From Amphibalanus amphitrite (taxonomy: Eukaryota > Arthropoda > Thecostraca > Balanomorpha > Balanidae), in assembly GCF_019059575.1 (NCBI RefSeq), contig NW_024881520.1, positions 496,001 to 560,000 of the forward strand: 64,000 nucleotides of DNA, written 5' to 3'. Of the stretch, positions 34,188 through 49,100 are shown one piece after another. Numbering within the stretch: position 1 is the stretch's first letter; every line of letters starts with the position of its first letter. The position numbers and the translations under genes are program-made. The notes under the pieces are model-generated. The model worked only from the letters and a program-made list of their open reading frames with translations. It had not been told where the DNA came from and ran no database searches.

Positions 34188-37100
34188 GTAAGTAACTGCG
34201 TCACAAATGCCGTCCTGGGTCATGAGAAATTAATATTTGTTTGAAAGTATTCAAATATGTAAAAATGATGTTGAAACCAATGTCAATTCATGACATTCTT
34301 TGCAGGATTTTTACACTGATGTTTTTTTCAGGTTCAAATTATTTTGCACCCAATCGAACATTTGTTGTGGCCCGTCACGTTGCCAGGAATATTTCCATGG
34401 AAGTACCAATTTTGTTGAGGGACAGGGTTGATAAATGTCAATAATGTAGCTATGTATATGCAGTATAAATTTGTAGTTCGGCCCATCTTTCAATGTGCAG
34501 AAGTGCTGAAGAGAGCTATAGTTTGTTTTTCTTATGTTTTACCCATGCCAGTTGGGGGAGGTTTGGTCAATGGTTGTCATTTTTAGCACATGCCATTTTT
34601 GGCAACCATGTGCTAAAAATGACAATGCTATCAGCTATTTTTAGCAACGATGAAGCCGATTTCACTCCTCAGCGAGGAAATCACGATTTTGGAAATACAA
34701 GCACTGATTTTGGAAAATAAGTGCTGCCACCTGGTGCAAGAAGAAGAAACCAGCTTTAATATGGCCGTTGTTTGTATGGTAGTCCAACGTTGAAGTATAC
34801 CCTTTTTTGTGGCCCGAAGTTGGAACTTTAAATTGAAGCATCCGAAAATGATCGATATTGATCAAAATCATGATGTTGATGAAAAAAATAATATGTTAAG
34901 TTGAGAGAGGAGGCCATTTTATCCAGATGCGGTGGTTTACTTCTTGAAATTATTTTTGCTTACGACGACTGCCATGTAATGAGGGATAATTAGCAGCCGT
35001 CATTAGCAAAAATAATTTCAAGAAGTAAACTACTGCATCTGGATAAAATGGCCTCCTCTCTCAACTTAAAATATTATTTTTTTCATCAACATCATGTTTT
35101 CGATCAATATCGATCATTTTCGGATGCTTCAATTTTAAGTTCCAACTTCAGGCCACAAAACAAACTACCATACAAATAACAGGCATATTAAAGCTGGATT
35201 CTTCGTCTTGCACCAGGTGGCAGCACTTCTTTTCCAAAATCAGTGTTTATCTTTCCAAAATCTTCATTTCCTCGCTGAGGAGTGAAATCGGCCTCATCGT
35301 TGTAAAAAATAGCAGAATCGTTGTCATTTTTAGCACGTGTGACAAAAATAGCACGTGCTAAAAATGACAACGATTGACCAAACCTCCCCCGACTGATGCT
35401 GCTAATGTCTTTTTGAACACAGCACAAGAGTTGCTGAGAGATTGACTGAGAAAATTGGTTGGTGTGCTTTGAATGGATGAGATGAATAATGTTTGCAATT
35501 TTTTTGGACACTGATGAAGTAGGCACGGTGGTAATGCCCTGCGATTGATGTTGAGTTTAGTTACACAGAATTCCTGACAAGTGACAAGTCGAGTGATGCT
35601 GTGGGATTGTAAATATAGGTTAGTACTCATTGTGAGTCAGGGAACTGGGAGTCAAATACAAACATCTTTGCTCAAGTTGTTAATCTGTGAAAAGCAATTT
35701 GTGCAATTTGTGGTTTCCAAGTGCCGAATCCATTAAAAAAACCCATGCTGTGCTCAAAGAGACAATTACATTAAAGGTCAGAGCTAAAAGAATGAACTGA
35801 GGTTAAAAGCGGGTTCAGTTTAGGGGTACCTTGTTGAGCTTGCATATAGGTACATTGCATACAAATCAAAATAAAATGCGGGGAAGATATTGTTATTACA
35901 ATTCCAAATGAAAATATTCAGCATGCGGAGCATAGCTAAGAATAAGAAAACTGTCCAAATTCCCCTCCTATTGACTGTGAGTTGACACCCATTATTATAG
36001 ACACTTTTATTTTATTGAGACCTTGTCATGCCTAGTGGATGTTTACATATGTACCTACCTAGGTACCTTAGGGTATCTAACCATTAAAAAAAAAATGTAT
36101 TTAGTCACTAGTCATTGGATTTGTTCTAAGCTAGCTGCTGTATTTGACATAATAATCCATTAGTTTGTTTCTTTACTGAACACCTTTAAAACCCAAAAGA
36201 GCTGCAATAGGCACAACTTCAGTGCATTGTGCCAGAGTATAGACACCATTTGATGATACAGGCAACTTCAAGTCTTAGTACCTACCTTATTCATACCCCG
36301 ATCACTGTAAGATTTTTAAATTATATTTGCATTTTAGGTGGTATCAATTATCAAAGGATGCCATTGATACATGTTCAACATATTCAGAATGTTTTATGGC
36401 AAAGCTTACATATTGCAATCAGCAAATGCATTTTATCTGTTTTTGAGCAAATTTAATCATGTGGTGAAACTTAATTATAGCCTACCAGTTTGCCTGCCAA
36501 GGAGGGCAACTTGAGCCATGAATTAAAGGTATGGCAAGGAGGTCTAGGAAGTCAACCTGTGTAATGGTTGATAACACGCTGCAATGACATGGCTATCCAA
36601 TGTCCATGTTACTCTGGAGATACCCATGTAGCAGTGAAAATATATGTGTTGTTGCATCCCATTATTCAGGATTTGGAAAGGAATTCATGCACCTATTTTA
36701 TAGGTAGCTACTTGAGTGGAGTTTGATAATATCATGGAGTTACTAGGGATCTTTCTTATGTCACTGAAGTAAAATCAGTGATATTGATTTGCAGCCAAAA
36801 TGCACACATGATTGGGCTAATCATGATTTAATAAAATCCCTTACTAAATAATTGCACTAATACCACTGTGGTAAGTGGATTTTTATAGAAAATGGTTACA
36901 TAAGAAGTAAATCACTTGGATAAGCTGTGATTTGCAGACCCACATGGCTAAGTAACAATTTGGTGCAGCAAGTGTTTTCACTTTATAAAATGGCAGATAG
37001 GCCTCATTCTCTAGAATATAATGAGAATGCTGTGACAACATGTGATTATGTTAATGATACTTTAAGTTACAAGTTCATGCAAAGTTATGATGTGTAAGAT

Positions 37101-40100
37101 CTGCACATGTTTGCCCATCACTTGTTCCAGATAAGTCAGATTTATGCATGATTCTTGGTAGATACATTCATGAATGATGATGCATTGAAGTAAATTAGCA
37201 TGAGCTATTATAATGTCACAATCATGAGCCATCCCACTTTCCCGTTTTTGACTTCCAAAGTCCAGTCTATGCCTCCCCTCCACCATATGAGAAGTTCACT
37301 CTCATTTCCGCCATGTCGTATCCTAATTGGCTGTTCATAAGGCCGATTGCCAGTCAGCTGGCGTGCCGGGGGTGACGTCATTCGTGCTTTAATAACGTCC
37401 GGCCGTCACCGGTGTCGGCTCTCGGCCAGATCCATGCGGACCACGCCGAAATGAATGGCCTGTGCCAACAAAGGTCGCTGGATGATAATGCCGCGGGCAC
37501 GCCATAGCCTACCGGCGCGTAGAGGTCTGCCGTGGTTTAGGAAGTAATGACGGGTGGCTCTGAATTGTTAGTTATTTGACGACATGATATTCGTCTATAG
37601 TTATTTAGTTGTTCTTTGAAATGAAACTGCGATACCTAGGTCCTGTGCAAATTTAAAAGTAAAATGTTATAGTGAAACCTATGAAATGTTTATATTTATT
37701 GTCCGACCTGGACTCGTATGATGCATATGTTTGTTGTAACTATTCAGTTGCTCCTCGCTGTCGATACCTGTCTGCTGTCGGTACCACGACGGCGCCTGTG
37801 GCGACTCAACGGTCGGCGGTCTCACGTGGCCGGGCGACTGGGAGCCGTGCGGTGCCCCCGGGCACCAATGGCGATCCCACCATCGCCATCGCCACTGCGG
37901 CCCGCCCGTCAGGCCGCAGGTCATTGCTGGCTGGTGGCTAAACTTGTGTGTGTGTGTGGGATCTGGAGGTGCTAGAGCTGCAAGTTACTCGCGCATATCG
38001 ACACGGAGCCTGGCATACATACAAACACATGTTAATTGTGTCACAGAGGAGGATCTTTGCAATGTTTCCCGGTGTCTAATTTGTTGTTTTGTGTCCTGGC
38101 GAGCGTGCCAGAGGTAATGGCTCATCTGGTTGTGATCGATGAAGACAGTAGATCTGTCCCATCATTACTGTTTCTGGAATTGGGCCTGATTCAAGATGAA
38201 CAGATTTATTTGAATAAGATCCACGATTACATGGCTTTTCACTTACTCGCGTCTGAATGGTAATACAATGGGAAGTTGGAACAGACACACGGAAATGACT
38301 ACAAACATTCGCATACCATGCATACACTCGCACCAGAACCGATATCGTGAATCAGAGGGATCCAGCGAACAGCCTGGCATCTGCCCGGAAAGACAAAGTG
38401 CCAGGCTCAATGCCGCTGTCGTTCAGCAGCGACACACCGCGGTAACAGAGTCGCCGCCTGCCGGCCTCCACACGAATGGCCGGAAGGGTAAACGAGTCCG
38501 CTCGCCTGGTGTTATGATCATGCCGCTGGTGGGCTCGCTGTCCGAAGGTCTTAAGAAGAAAGTCCGGATGACCTGACTTCATCGTCCGCTCGACTGCACA
38601 CAAGGTATGGTAAGCCACCAACTGTTCGGCCGTGAGCCAGCCGAGGCTCGATATGGCACCAGAGATGTGATCACATCGCCTTTTCCCGGTCACGACACGT
38701 GCGCAGAAGTTGATTGTCTTCTGTACACGGTGCAGCTGTGTGCTAGTACAAGACCCATACACCGACATGCAGTAGCGCACAATGGATAACACTAGAGCTT
38801 CTGTGATGCCCTTTAACACAGGTCTAGGTATGACGTGACGTGCGTGACTTAGGGCTATCAGAATACCGGCGCACTTATGGGACATATTGTCAATCTGAGC
38901 CTCAAAATTTAGATACCTGTCAAGTTGAACACCGAGGTTTTTAACTACTCCTGAGTCTGGAATGACATCTCCATTGAAGGTCAACGTCACAGGTGGTACA
39001 TTGCGCAGCATTGAGGGGGTACCAAGCACTAACATCTGCGTCTTCTTGGAGTTGAGCTTCATCCGGTTGAAGCAAAACCACTGGTACAACATGTCGAGTG
39101 CGTGCTCCATACAGGCGACGAGCTGTGGTAAGTCACACTTTCTGCCTGTCACTATCAGTTGTGTGTCGTCAGCATACTGGACAACACTAACACCGTCCGG
39201 CACATGCAAGCTAAGGTCGTTCGCAAACAGCATGTACAGAATACAACTGAGGGCGCCGCCCTGGTATACACCGATCACATTGCTCTTTTCATCAGAAAGT
39301 AGCATCCTTCCGTCTGCACACCGCACCTGCACCTGCTGCGCATGGTCGGCCAAATAGTCACGGAACCATTTGGTAGTGATGCCGTAGAGAGACAGCTTTT
39401 CTAGCAGCTTGTCATGCGGAACAACGTCAAAACATTTAGATAAATCGAGAAGTACTAGAATACTTATCTCGCCGTTGTCCATAGCGTGAAGCGCCAGATC
39501 AGTGATCACGTGCAGTGCGGTTTCAGTGGAACGGAATTTACGGTACCCGTGTTGACAATCGGAGAGCAGGCAATTGTCCTCAAGATAAGCAATGAGCTGC
39601 GCCTGTACAACGCGCTCGACAATTTTCATTATTGCTGGCAGAATCGAGATGGGTCGAGTATCGGACGGTTCGGTGGCAATTCCGGCTTTAGGAATGGGTG
39701 TGACTAGCGCATGCTTCCAGGCGTGCGGCACTGTACCGGTGACAAGGCTCGAGTTTACAACGTCAAGCAGAGCATGTCTCACACCCAAGAAAAACTTTTG
39801 CAGCATCATCACGCTAATGCCGTCAATTCCTGTTGAATTGGACGGTTTCATCACCGATTCGATGTTATCAACCACGGCTTCCGTTTTGTTCGAGATGTTT
39901 TGGGAGCTATTTGACTCTGGAGATGACCTTGTGCTGTTCGGGACCCGAATCCCAGCTGTATGTCGTCATTTTCTGTAGAATTAGTGCAATGTTCCAAAAT
40001 TTGTTGTTTTGGGTGGGAAACGACATCCAAATGAATATCATTTCACACTCTCACCTCCAATTTTGAAGAGCAATTTTCCACTCCCAATATTACGAAGAAA

Positions 40101-43100
40101 AAGCATTAGCGTGGATAATCGTTGTACATCTCATATTTTATCACGCATGGATTAAAATTAATGCCATCGATCTTTTCCCATCTTTCTGGGCCTCACCTTG
40201 GCCAGCAATTTTCCACTCTTATCCCCATTTTTGGAAAGCAATTTCCCCTCTCACACCCAAGCCAAAATGCAATTTTGGGACACTGAATTAGTGTGGTTTG
40301 GCCAGGGGCGCTTTGGTATGCTCGATGTCTGTAACTAATTGATAATTATCACCCGTGAGCAGTTTCTGCGTGCTGACTGTAGATCCAATTTTATATCATA
40401 TCCGCTCAGGGGGTTTGAGACTGGGTGGGCGGGAGTACGCTGACAGAGTGCTGAGTAGCTGGGTCGCCCGGTCCGCCCGTGGTGTCGCGCCCTACTCAAT
40501 TCTGCTCAGAGCCGCTGCCTGGGAGTGGCGGCCAGCGACCCGCGCTGGTATGTAGGCTCCACCCCGCTGTGCTGGGAGAGTCATGACTCAACCAGCCGGC
40601 GCCGACTCGGGGACTCCGACTCCGAGTCGAATTTCTCCCCGGCTTTGATGGTTCCCGTCTGGGTGAAACGGACAAACAGTGAAATGTTTACACAACGCGG
40701 GCTAAAAGTTCGTGTCTCTGATGTATCTGATGGTATGGTTGTCATCCAATAATATCGCGATGGGACACAGTTCATAGCCCTCTGTCTCGTATCGGCATTG
40801 TAGCGAAACTGTTATCGGGATGCTCGATGCTCTGTAAATGAACACTGATAGTGTGCGATCGATGGGCTTGACTTATCGAAATCTTTTGACCGCTCGAGGA
40901 TTCGCTGAACCTGATAGTCACCAGGCACGGCCAACCATCGGGCAGGGGGCCTATGTCCTCTCAACGCTTTCTGGCCATTCGCAAAGGATCTGTGCCCCAT
41001 CTTAGGAAGCTCATGGCACGGATCGATCATCGGTCCGCGGACATGTGACCTCTCGACGCTCGCTGACCACTCGAGGAGTCGCTCTATCTGGGTATCACCT
41101 GGCACGAGACGGGCCATCAGTCATCAGCTGATGGGGTCCGACCGTGACGGCGGGTGGGGTGACGAGACCGTGACGGGACGGTGGTAACGAGACGTGACGG
41201 TAAAATGTCTCGTGACATGACGTCTACCAGCAATGGACGTTAGAACCGCGATGAATGCCGGTGGTTCCTGTGTGCTCTTTTCGCCGTATCCGTAGCTTGT
41301 TTTGTCTACTGTCCACTATTCGCCATCGTCGTTTGTTTTTAATCCCTTCCCACCTGCCCCTCGTTCACAGTGACCCGTCCACCGTCCTCCGGGTCAGAGC
41401 GTGACAACCAGGGCTGAAGCGTCACGTAACACAGCGGGGATGGGCGCCGGGCTCCATCGCGCTCGGAAATCCAATCGGAGGTGGAATCTGGGCTCTGACA
41501 ATGATGGATTCCGTAGTGGGTAGGTATCTCATATGATAGCCATTAGCCATCTCTGGGTTCCGGCCCTTCGGGCTACGTGAATAACTCGCGTCCAGCCATC
41601 CATACCTCTCAGTGAACCATAACAAAATCGGTCTGTTGTATATCGAGCAGTTCGGTGGTCTGGGTGCTTATTATTGGTGCCAATCGGAATTTCTTTTCTT
41701 GGAATTCCAATTTTTGTCCAATTCCAATTTGGAATTTGGACGGAATTCTTAGCATTTTTTGGAAATTAATCGGAACACAAGGCCTTTAAAATTTAAAATT
41801 TTAAAACGGAGGCCTTTAAAACGCTTTTAAACACTTTTAAAAATTTACGCAAAAAATGCAAAAATCGTTAAAAATTGGAATAGCCCCCGCTTTGGACAAA
41901 ATTGGAAATTTACTTGGCAATTTCTTGGAATTGGATCGGAATTGGAATTGAAATTTCATGAAATTGGCACCACTAGTGCTTATCAGAGCTCGATAGAAAC
42001 AGCATAGCCGATTTTGCGTCGATTGTATATGACACAGATTATTTCCGTAACGTATACGACCATCTTCTCAAATCGAATTTCCAGTGGACGGTTACTCATG
42101 TGCATTGGTAATACGTTTACAATACCGGTCGGCGGTCCATTCGTCAAATTCAAGGCCACCCGTCATGAGATCACTGCCGTGTTTAAAAAGTTGGAACTGC
42201 GCACTGATGATCAATGTGGGTCCATGTTATCATGGACTCGGCGTCTCTTGTGTGTTGGCTGTTGAAGTTCGGAAGTTTGTCAATATGACTTATTTGAAGC
42301 TGTAAACATTGCAGTTGATAATTTGTGGTTCATAATTTGTACCGAAGGGCTAGTGCAATAGACATTTGCAGTAAATATCTGTTTAACTTTTAACGGACTG
42401 CAATGCAGATCGTCCAGCCACTTACGGGCTTATGAGTTCTGATGCACTGTGCTATAATGTAGGCACAAAACAGGCTTATCGCAGGCTTTGCCTCTGCTCT
42501 CCCTCGCCTCCCACTCCGCTCCCCATCCCCCACTAGCCATCTCTCCTGGGGGGCTGTTGGCTGGACCCCAGAGGCCGGACAGCTCCGCCTCCCCGCCCCC
42601 GCCTACCGACTACCGTCTGAATATGCTAATGTCGCCTGTTGGGGAGCGGCAGCTCCGGTCCGTGCTACCTGAAAACCTGGCCGTGGTGGCGGGCGGGACT
42701 GACGTCGGCGCTGCCAGACGGCGGCGGTGGTGACATTCGGAGAAAGGATGTGGGCGGCTTAGAGCTGGTGGAGGCTGGGGACTGGAGATTGCCGGTGGGC
42801 GGCGGTGACTTATGGAGTTTGCTAGTTTTTTTTCAGGGCGGGGTGGCCGATGTAGGCTGTCTTCAGGACGTGCTGAAGATTGTTGAACCTTTCTTTGTGC
42901 AAGCTTTAACTTATTCAGCATCCATGCTTACATTTCTTTGAAGCCATTCTTCGCGCCACTTCAGCACTGAAACTCCACTCCCTCTTCCATTCTCTCCCAA
43001 CACCGACCTCACCAACAAAACACACTGTCCCACACTGTGACATCATACACAAACCGCACCTGGTGACGTCACACACCATATGACGTCACACAAACGGACT

Positions 43101-46100
43101 ACACCTGTTGACATGCCTGTTGCGCCGGTGAGTCAGTCTCTCATTGGTGACTCAGCCGCTCCCCCCCCCCCCCTCCATCCCCCTCGGTCTGGCTGGCAGC
43201 AGCTGTGTGACCAGCTGGGCCGGGCCGAACCGCCGCTGCCGCCGGGTCGATAGATAAGCTGACCCGTGGCGGCAGCAGCGATGTGGCGGGGTAGGATCGG
43301 GTACAGGAATGATGCAGGAACCGTGACGTTTTCGTGACGGGTCGTTATGGGTTGGAAAGGGTCTTTACGGGTCGTTACGATTGATCTGACTGGTATTAGG
43401 GGAATAAGATGTCACGGATGGACGGCAGACCGGCTTTCTCGTGACAGCCAGATTACAGGGGATTCGGGAACTTTTTACTGTCTTCTGTCCCCAACACGGA
43501 ATGCTGTGTCTACCATTTATTCCAAGATACTTTATGCACAGTATGGTATCTCATGCTATGTGAGCCGGATGTTGGATCGATTGGCCACGTTTCGAGGATG
43601 TCTTTGTGCTCTTGTTTTTAATGCACAGAGGCTGTCGACCTTTCTGACGTGTGTTTAGGACAGCGGACTGTGTACCAACTTCTGTCGCTGCCGACGATAG
43701 AGCATATCTGCCGCCTCTGTCGAAACTTTGGTGTGAAATTTGGAAACTGTCCGCCTCATAAGTGTGTTGTTTGTTTGTTCGTCAGACTATACGGTAGAAA
43801 AGTTGTCAAAGTTTTAACCGTCTCACCTGCCCACGTGGCGATATGTCCGTGTCGATATATCCCGGATTGTTTCCGGATCGTCGCAGGACTCATTTTCTTG
43901 CTTCATGTTTCTTACAATCCAATCGGGGCCCATTTGAATCATGTGTCCGTTGTGATGAAACGAGAATATCGAGCGTGAGCGTGCTGCTCTTTTGCAGAGA
44001 CGTTGAAAACGATCATTGTTTCCGTCTAGTGGCCTGCTCTGCTACCCATACGCAACCAAATTAATCCGGGTATATCTCATCTGATGTTGAGTTATCCAGG
44101 AGCCACATGCACATGCATCTGCATTGATTTCACGGAGCACAGTCGCATTCAGCAAATCCACGGACGTGGTGTCGGTCTTGGTCGGTATCCTGACATCTGA
44201 CCGAACTTTTATCATACTGTGACCCTGAGTTCGGCCTGAGTTGCTGCAGGTCGTTGACCTTGATCCCCGTAATTCAAAACAACCGATCGTTGTTCTTCGT
44301 CCTCAGCTCTAACCTTACCGTTCAAATCAACGCCACAGACGTTGATCTTGCCCTGCATGGTATAACCCCACCCTTGACCTCAATATTTTGTCACGCAGGT
44401 CGTCGATTCTGACGGAGGTGGTTTCGGCCGAATCAACTAAACTGCCCGCCGATAAGCAGGTCGTCGTGCTGGGAAACAACCAGACCGGCAAGACCACGCT
44501 GGTGGCCAAACTTCAGGGCAATGAGGACCCCAAGAAGGGCTCCGGCCTGGAGTACGCCCACATCCTTGTCAGAGACGAGTACAGAGACGGTGAGCGGGGG
44601 GAGAGGGCGGGGACTGGGGAGAGAGATGGTGAGCTGGTGGGGAGAGAGGGGCGGAGGAGAGAGAGAGAGAGAGAGAGCATTTATTCACACTGCAACAACA
44701 TAAAATTCATAAATTACATAAGCAATTGGCGCAAAAGTGCTACGCACTTAACTCTTTGGCGCCGCTTGCAAAGAATGGTAACACAATGAATGAAACTAAA
44801 TAAGACTCCTACCGCCCTATGCCGAGCCGCAACCCCGCAACCCCGGCAGTACGTGCGTTATATTGCGCGTCAAACACGCCGTCATGACTGGACTAGGTAC
44901 GGATTGGACTTTGGATGTATTAGGTTAGAGGCGATGAGTTTGGATGAGGAAGCGCTGTAGTGCGGTGGCGGCCTCGCTGTCGATGCCCCGACGCAGCCCA
45001 GTGCCATAAATGAGTGTGTCGAGTTGCTGAGAAGGAGGGATATTAGAAAAGTTGGTATCGAGGATTAGGGATAAGGATTGGAATAGGTTCTCTCGTTGGG
45101 TGTTATAGAGTGGACAGATTAGCAGGAAATGTCTTGTGTCTTCTAGGGGGTGTCCGCATGGGCAGGAAGGGGAATCACTTTTTTGCAAGGAAAATAGATG
45201 GGCGTTAAGTTTTGAGACGTTGAGCCGTAGTTTTGTGTGGAGAAGGTTACCGGTTGGTGATCCCAGAAAAAAATACAGAGGCGGGCGGGGTGGTTCTAGA
45301 AGCGCTTTTAAATGTTTGTTAAAGGATGTGTGTCTGCGATCTGTGCGCATTTGATCGGGTAATGTGTTCCAAATTCGTGTGGTGCAAGGAATAAAGGATC
45401 TGTAGTAGGCCGAAGTACGTACCTTGGGAAGTGTTTGTGTAAATGCATTGCGTAGCGTTCTTTGTGTGTTGTGCTGTCTTGCAGTGGGAATGGTGGATTT
45501 GATGAATGGTGGTATTGTAGAATCAAACACAAGCTTGTGATAAAACTGAATTTTGTGCATCTTTCTTCTGTCGGTCAGTGAAGTCCAGCCTAACTCCCGT
45601 CGCAGTCCGTCAGTCGAAGTCCGTAATGTTGTCCCGGTTATGAGTCGTGCAGCTCTGTTTTGTGTTCGTTCCAGTCGTATGCAGTCAGAAGCAGTGATAT
45701 GTTCGTCGTATATTATGTCACAGTAGTCAAACAAAGGTCGTATATAAGTTGTGTAGATAGAAACAAGCATGGCTTTGGGAACGTGTCTAGCAATCGAATA
45801 TAATGGGCCTAAAGAACGATTAAATTTCAGGATAGTTTCGTTGATATGAACATGAAAGCGTAAGTCTGTAGATAGGGTGAGGCCGAGATGTTTATGGTCT
45901 TTTACGATAGGAATGGGTTGTGGTCCAAACGTTAGAGCTGGAGCATTTGTCTGTTTTAGGTGAGAAAAAGTTTGTTGTTTGGTTTTTGTCGCATTGAATG
46001 AAATCGCCCATTTTTGCCCGTAATCGTGAATGGCGTCAAGGTCGTGCTGCAGTGTTGTCTGTACGTCGCTTAAATTGTGTCTTTGTGAGTAAGTGGAGAG

Positions 46101-49100
46101 TAAGGAACAGTCATCTGCATAAAAAAGCATTTCGTTTTTTGTCTTGTCGCAAAGTCCGTTTAAGTAGATTATCGCAAGAAGAGGTCCTAGTACGGAACCC
46201 TGAGGGACTCCGGCATCAAGTGTCAGCGTTGAAGAAGTCGAATTGTTTACAGTCACAGTCTGTCTTCTGTCTGATAGATATGATGTCAGCCACGTCAGTA
46301 AGTTCCCTGTTAGTCCAAACTCTCTCTCGCATTTTGCTAAAAGTCCTGCATGCCATATTTTTTCAAAATATCTGCTTATGTCTAAGTAAATTGTCGTTAA
46401 GTCTTGTCCTTTGTCGAGAGAATGATACAGTCTGTTTGTTAAGTACATAAGTTGTAACTGAGTGTTGTGTCCTGGCCGGTACCCACTCTGTCTGTCAGAT
46501 AGAAGCGAAGATTCGGTGATGTGCTGATAGATTCGAGAGAAAACAATTTTACCAAATATTTTTGAAAGACAAGGCAAGAGGCTTATTGGTCTATAGTTAT
46601 TGACGTCTGATGGTGTTCCTTTTCGCTTAAATATTGGTCGTACTTTTGCATGTTTCCAGGATGATGGGTATTTTCCGGCTGCGAGAGATTTATTGAAAAG
46701 CTGAGTCAGAGGTTCGTAAATAAGTAAAGCTGTTAGTTTTATAATTTTTGTGGGAAGTTGGTCTGATCCACACGACTTGTTGGCATCCATGTTATTGATA
46801 ATTTTAAGAACCTCACCTGGCCTGATAACTATGTTATGCAGAGTGGGTACCGGCTCAGCGTTTGTGGCTATGTATTCTTGGAGCTGTGTGTTTTGTAGAT
46901 TGTTTATGTTGAGCTGTGTTTGTACGACAAAGTGGCTGTTGAACATCATAGCTTTTTCCGTTTCGTCAGTCACCGTGTCTCCGTCAGATTGTACTAAAGG
47001 TGGTATGGTGGTGTGTCGTTTGTGTCCGGTTATATTTTTTAGTATTTGATGGTATTTGTATGGGTCGTGCTTGTGTTGAATAAGACGTGATATGCTATTT
47101 TTTATGTGTTCGTCGTAAAGCTGCCTGTTCAAATTGGTTACAAAGTTGCGCTGAGATTTCCAACGTACCCATGCTTGTTTGTCTGTTTGCCGTTTTTTTG
47201 CAATTTTAAATAAACGTTCTCGCTTTCTGATATGTCTGAGAAGTTCCGTTGTCACCCAGGGCTTGTCATGTCTCTGTCTTACACGTTTCGTTGGGATACA
47301 TTTTCTAGCCGCGTCTATTATATGTGATGTAAATTCTGTAGTAGCACTGTCTAAGTCCTTGTCGAGAATAGAATTCCAATCTGTCTGCAGTAGTTCTTGC
47401 GTTAGTCTGTCAATGTCCATGTTCCGATAGTCCCAGCATTCTGTGAAAGGTACGTCTTTTTTATCGTCTCGTTGTATTTTGAGAGTGACGAATATAGGAA
47501 AATGATCAAGTGTTGAAAATGAGGAGAGAAGTCCACTATTGGCAATCAAGCCTTCATTAGAAGTGAAGAAAAGGTCTCTTAAATTATGTGTGTCATTCTC
47601 GAGGAGGGAGATGATGAGAGTGGGGCTCACGAGGGGTGACGCGGGATGGCGATGGTGATTGGTGATTGATTAAAGGGGCGGTGTGGATGTTTTTGTTAGC
47701 TGTTTTCGAGTGATGGTTTAAACTTGGCTGAATGGTGCGCGATGGTCGGATTCAGTGGGGTTATGATAACTTAGACTAGAGCATAGTTGACGCAGGCTAG
47801 CTGTTGATCATCAGTCCTAATTTAGAGGCTGCTTGCTTATGGACGCCGAGCTGATCCTCCTGTAATCTACGCAGTCGCTTGGAGGATGAGCTAATTAATT
47901 ATTGGGCGTGTTATTGGTTTTACATTCATGTTAAATGCTTTCTGTTTGTATGAAAATTGCTTGTCGTTGTCATAAATGGTGCACTTGCAAGGCATAATCA
48001 TTGTAGTATCCCATTATTGCCTTGGCTTGCTGAATTGCAGCCCCCGTATTTCTTTCCACCTCCCTCCGTTTTCTTCTCAGTCTCACTATAAATCGCCTCC
48101 TCAGAGGGCACTCATCACTCATCATTCCCCTGTGCCTCACCCTGTGCGTATTTCGTCTCGCCAGGCGACACCACCAGTCTCTGAATTACCCATTTTTCAT
48201 CCCGCTAACGTGCCGTCTCCTTCGCCACAGCGACCACTCGTCTCTCTGTGTGGATGTTGGACGGGGACCCTGCACACGCACACCTGCTGCAGTACGCCCT
48301 TGGACCCGAGGCGGTCGGCAACACGGCCCTCATGCTGACCGTGGCCATGACGACGCCCTGGGACATCCTGGACCAGCTGCACGCCTGGGCAGGGGTCATC
48401 CAGGATCACCTGGATCAGTTGAACCTGAGTGCCGACCTCGTCAGGGAGAGACAACATAAAGGTGCGCAGCTGACGGAGAGGGAATGTAACTACACAGGGG
48501 AGAGACACTTGAATGAGTGTCGAAACCGTAGGTTTCGCGGAGAGGCGCTTGCCGTGCGGTGTATGTGACAGGCTTGCGCGGTGGGCGCGCCCCGTCACGC
48601 TATTCGTCATGCTAACGCCTTAGGTATTCGGGGACACACCTGCCTTTTGTGAGGTAAATGTATGAGTGTGCAGTCGCCACCTCCGTAAAGCCACGGTAAG
48701 CCACTGTAACTGTTAAACCCCAGCCTCCAAATCTTTTTCCTTTACTGCTTTCTTCATGTACTTATGCTACCTTCATTATGCCCTGCACTGCTACCTTCAT
48801 TTCCCCGTAGCCGGGCCGGTTTCAGCCTAGAAACTTCCTACCTAGTGCTTTCAGTCATGACATCCTCCTCCGCCACGGCTCAGCGGCGCTGGCAGGAGTA
48901 AATTGAGATCTTGACCACTCCTTTATTGCCAGTGTGTGACTCTTCCTCCTTCAGCTGTATGAACATTGAACAGTGTGTGATCCTCTTCCGATATTGGCAG
49001 TGTGTGACACCCTCCCCTCCCCCACAGTCCAGCGGCGCTGGCAGGAGTACATCGAGCCGGGCGATGAACTGGAGGCGGCCTCTCCGGCCAAGCGGCTCTC

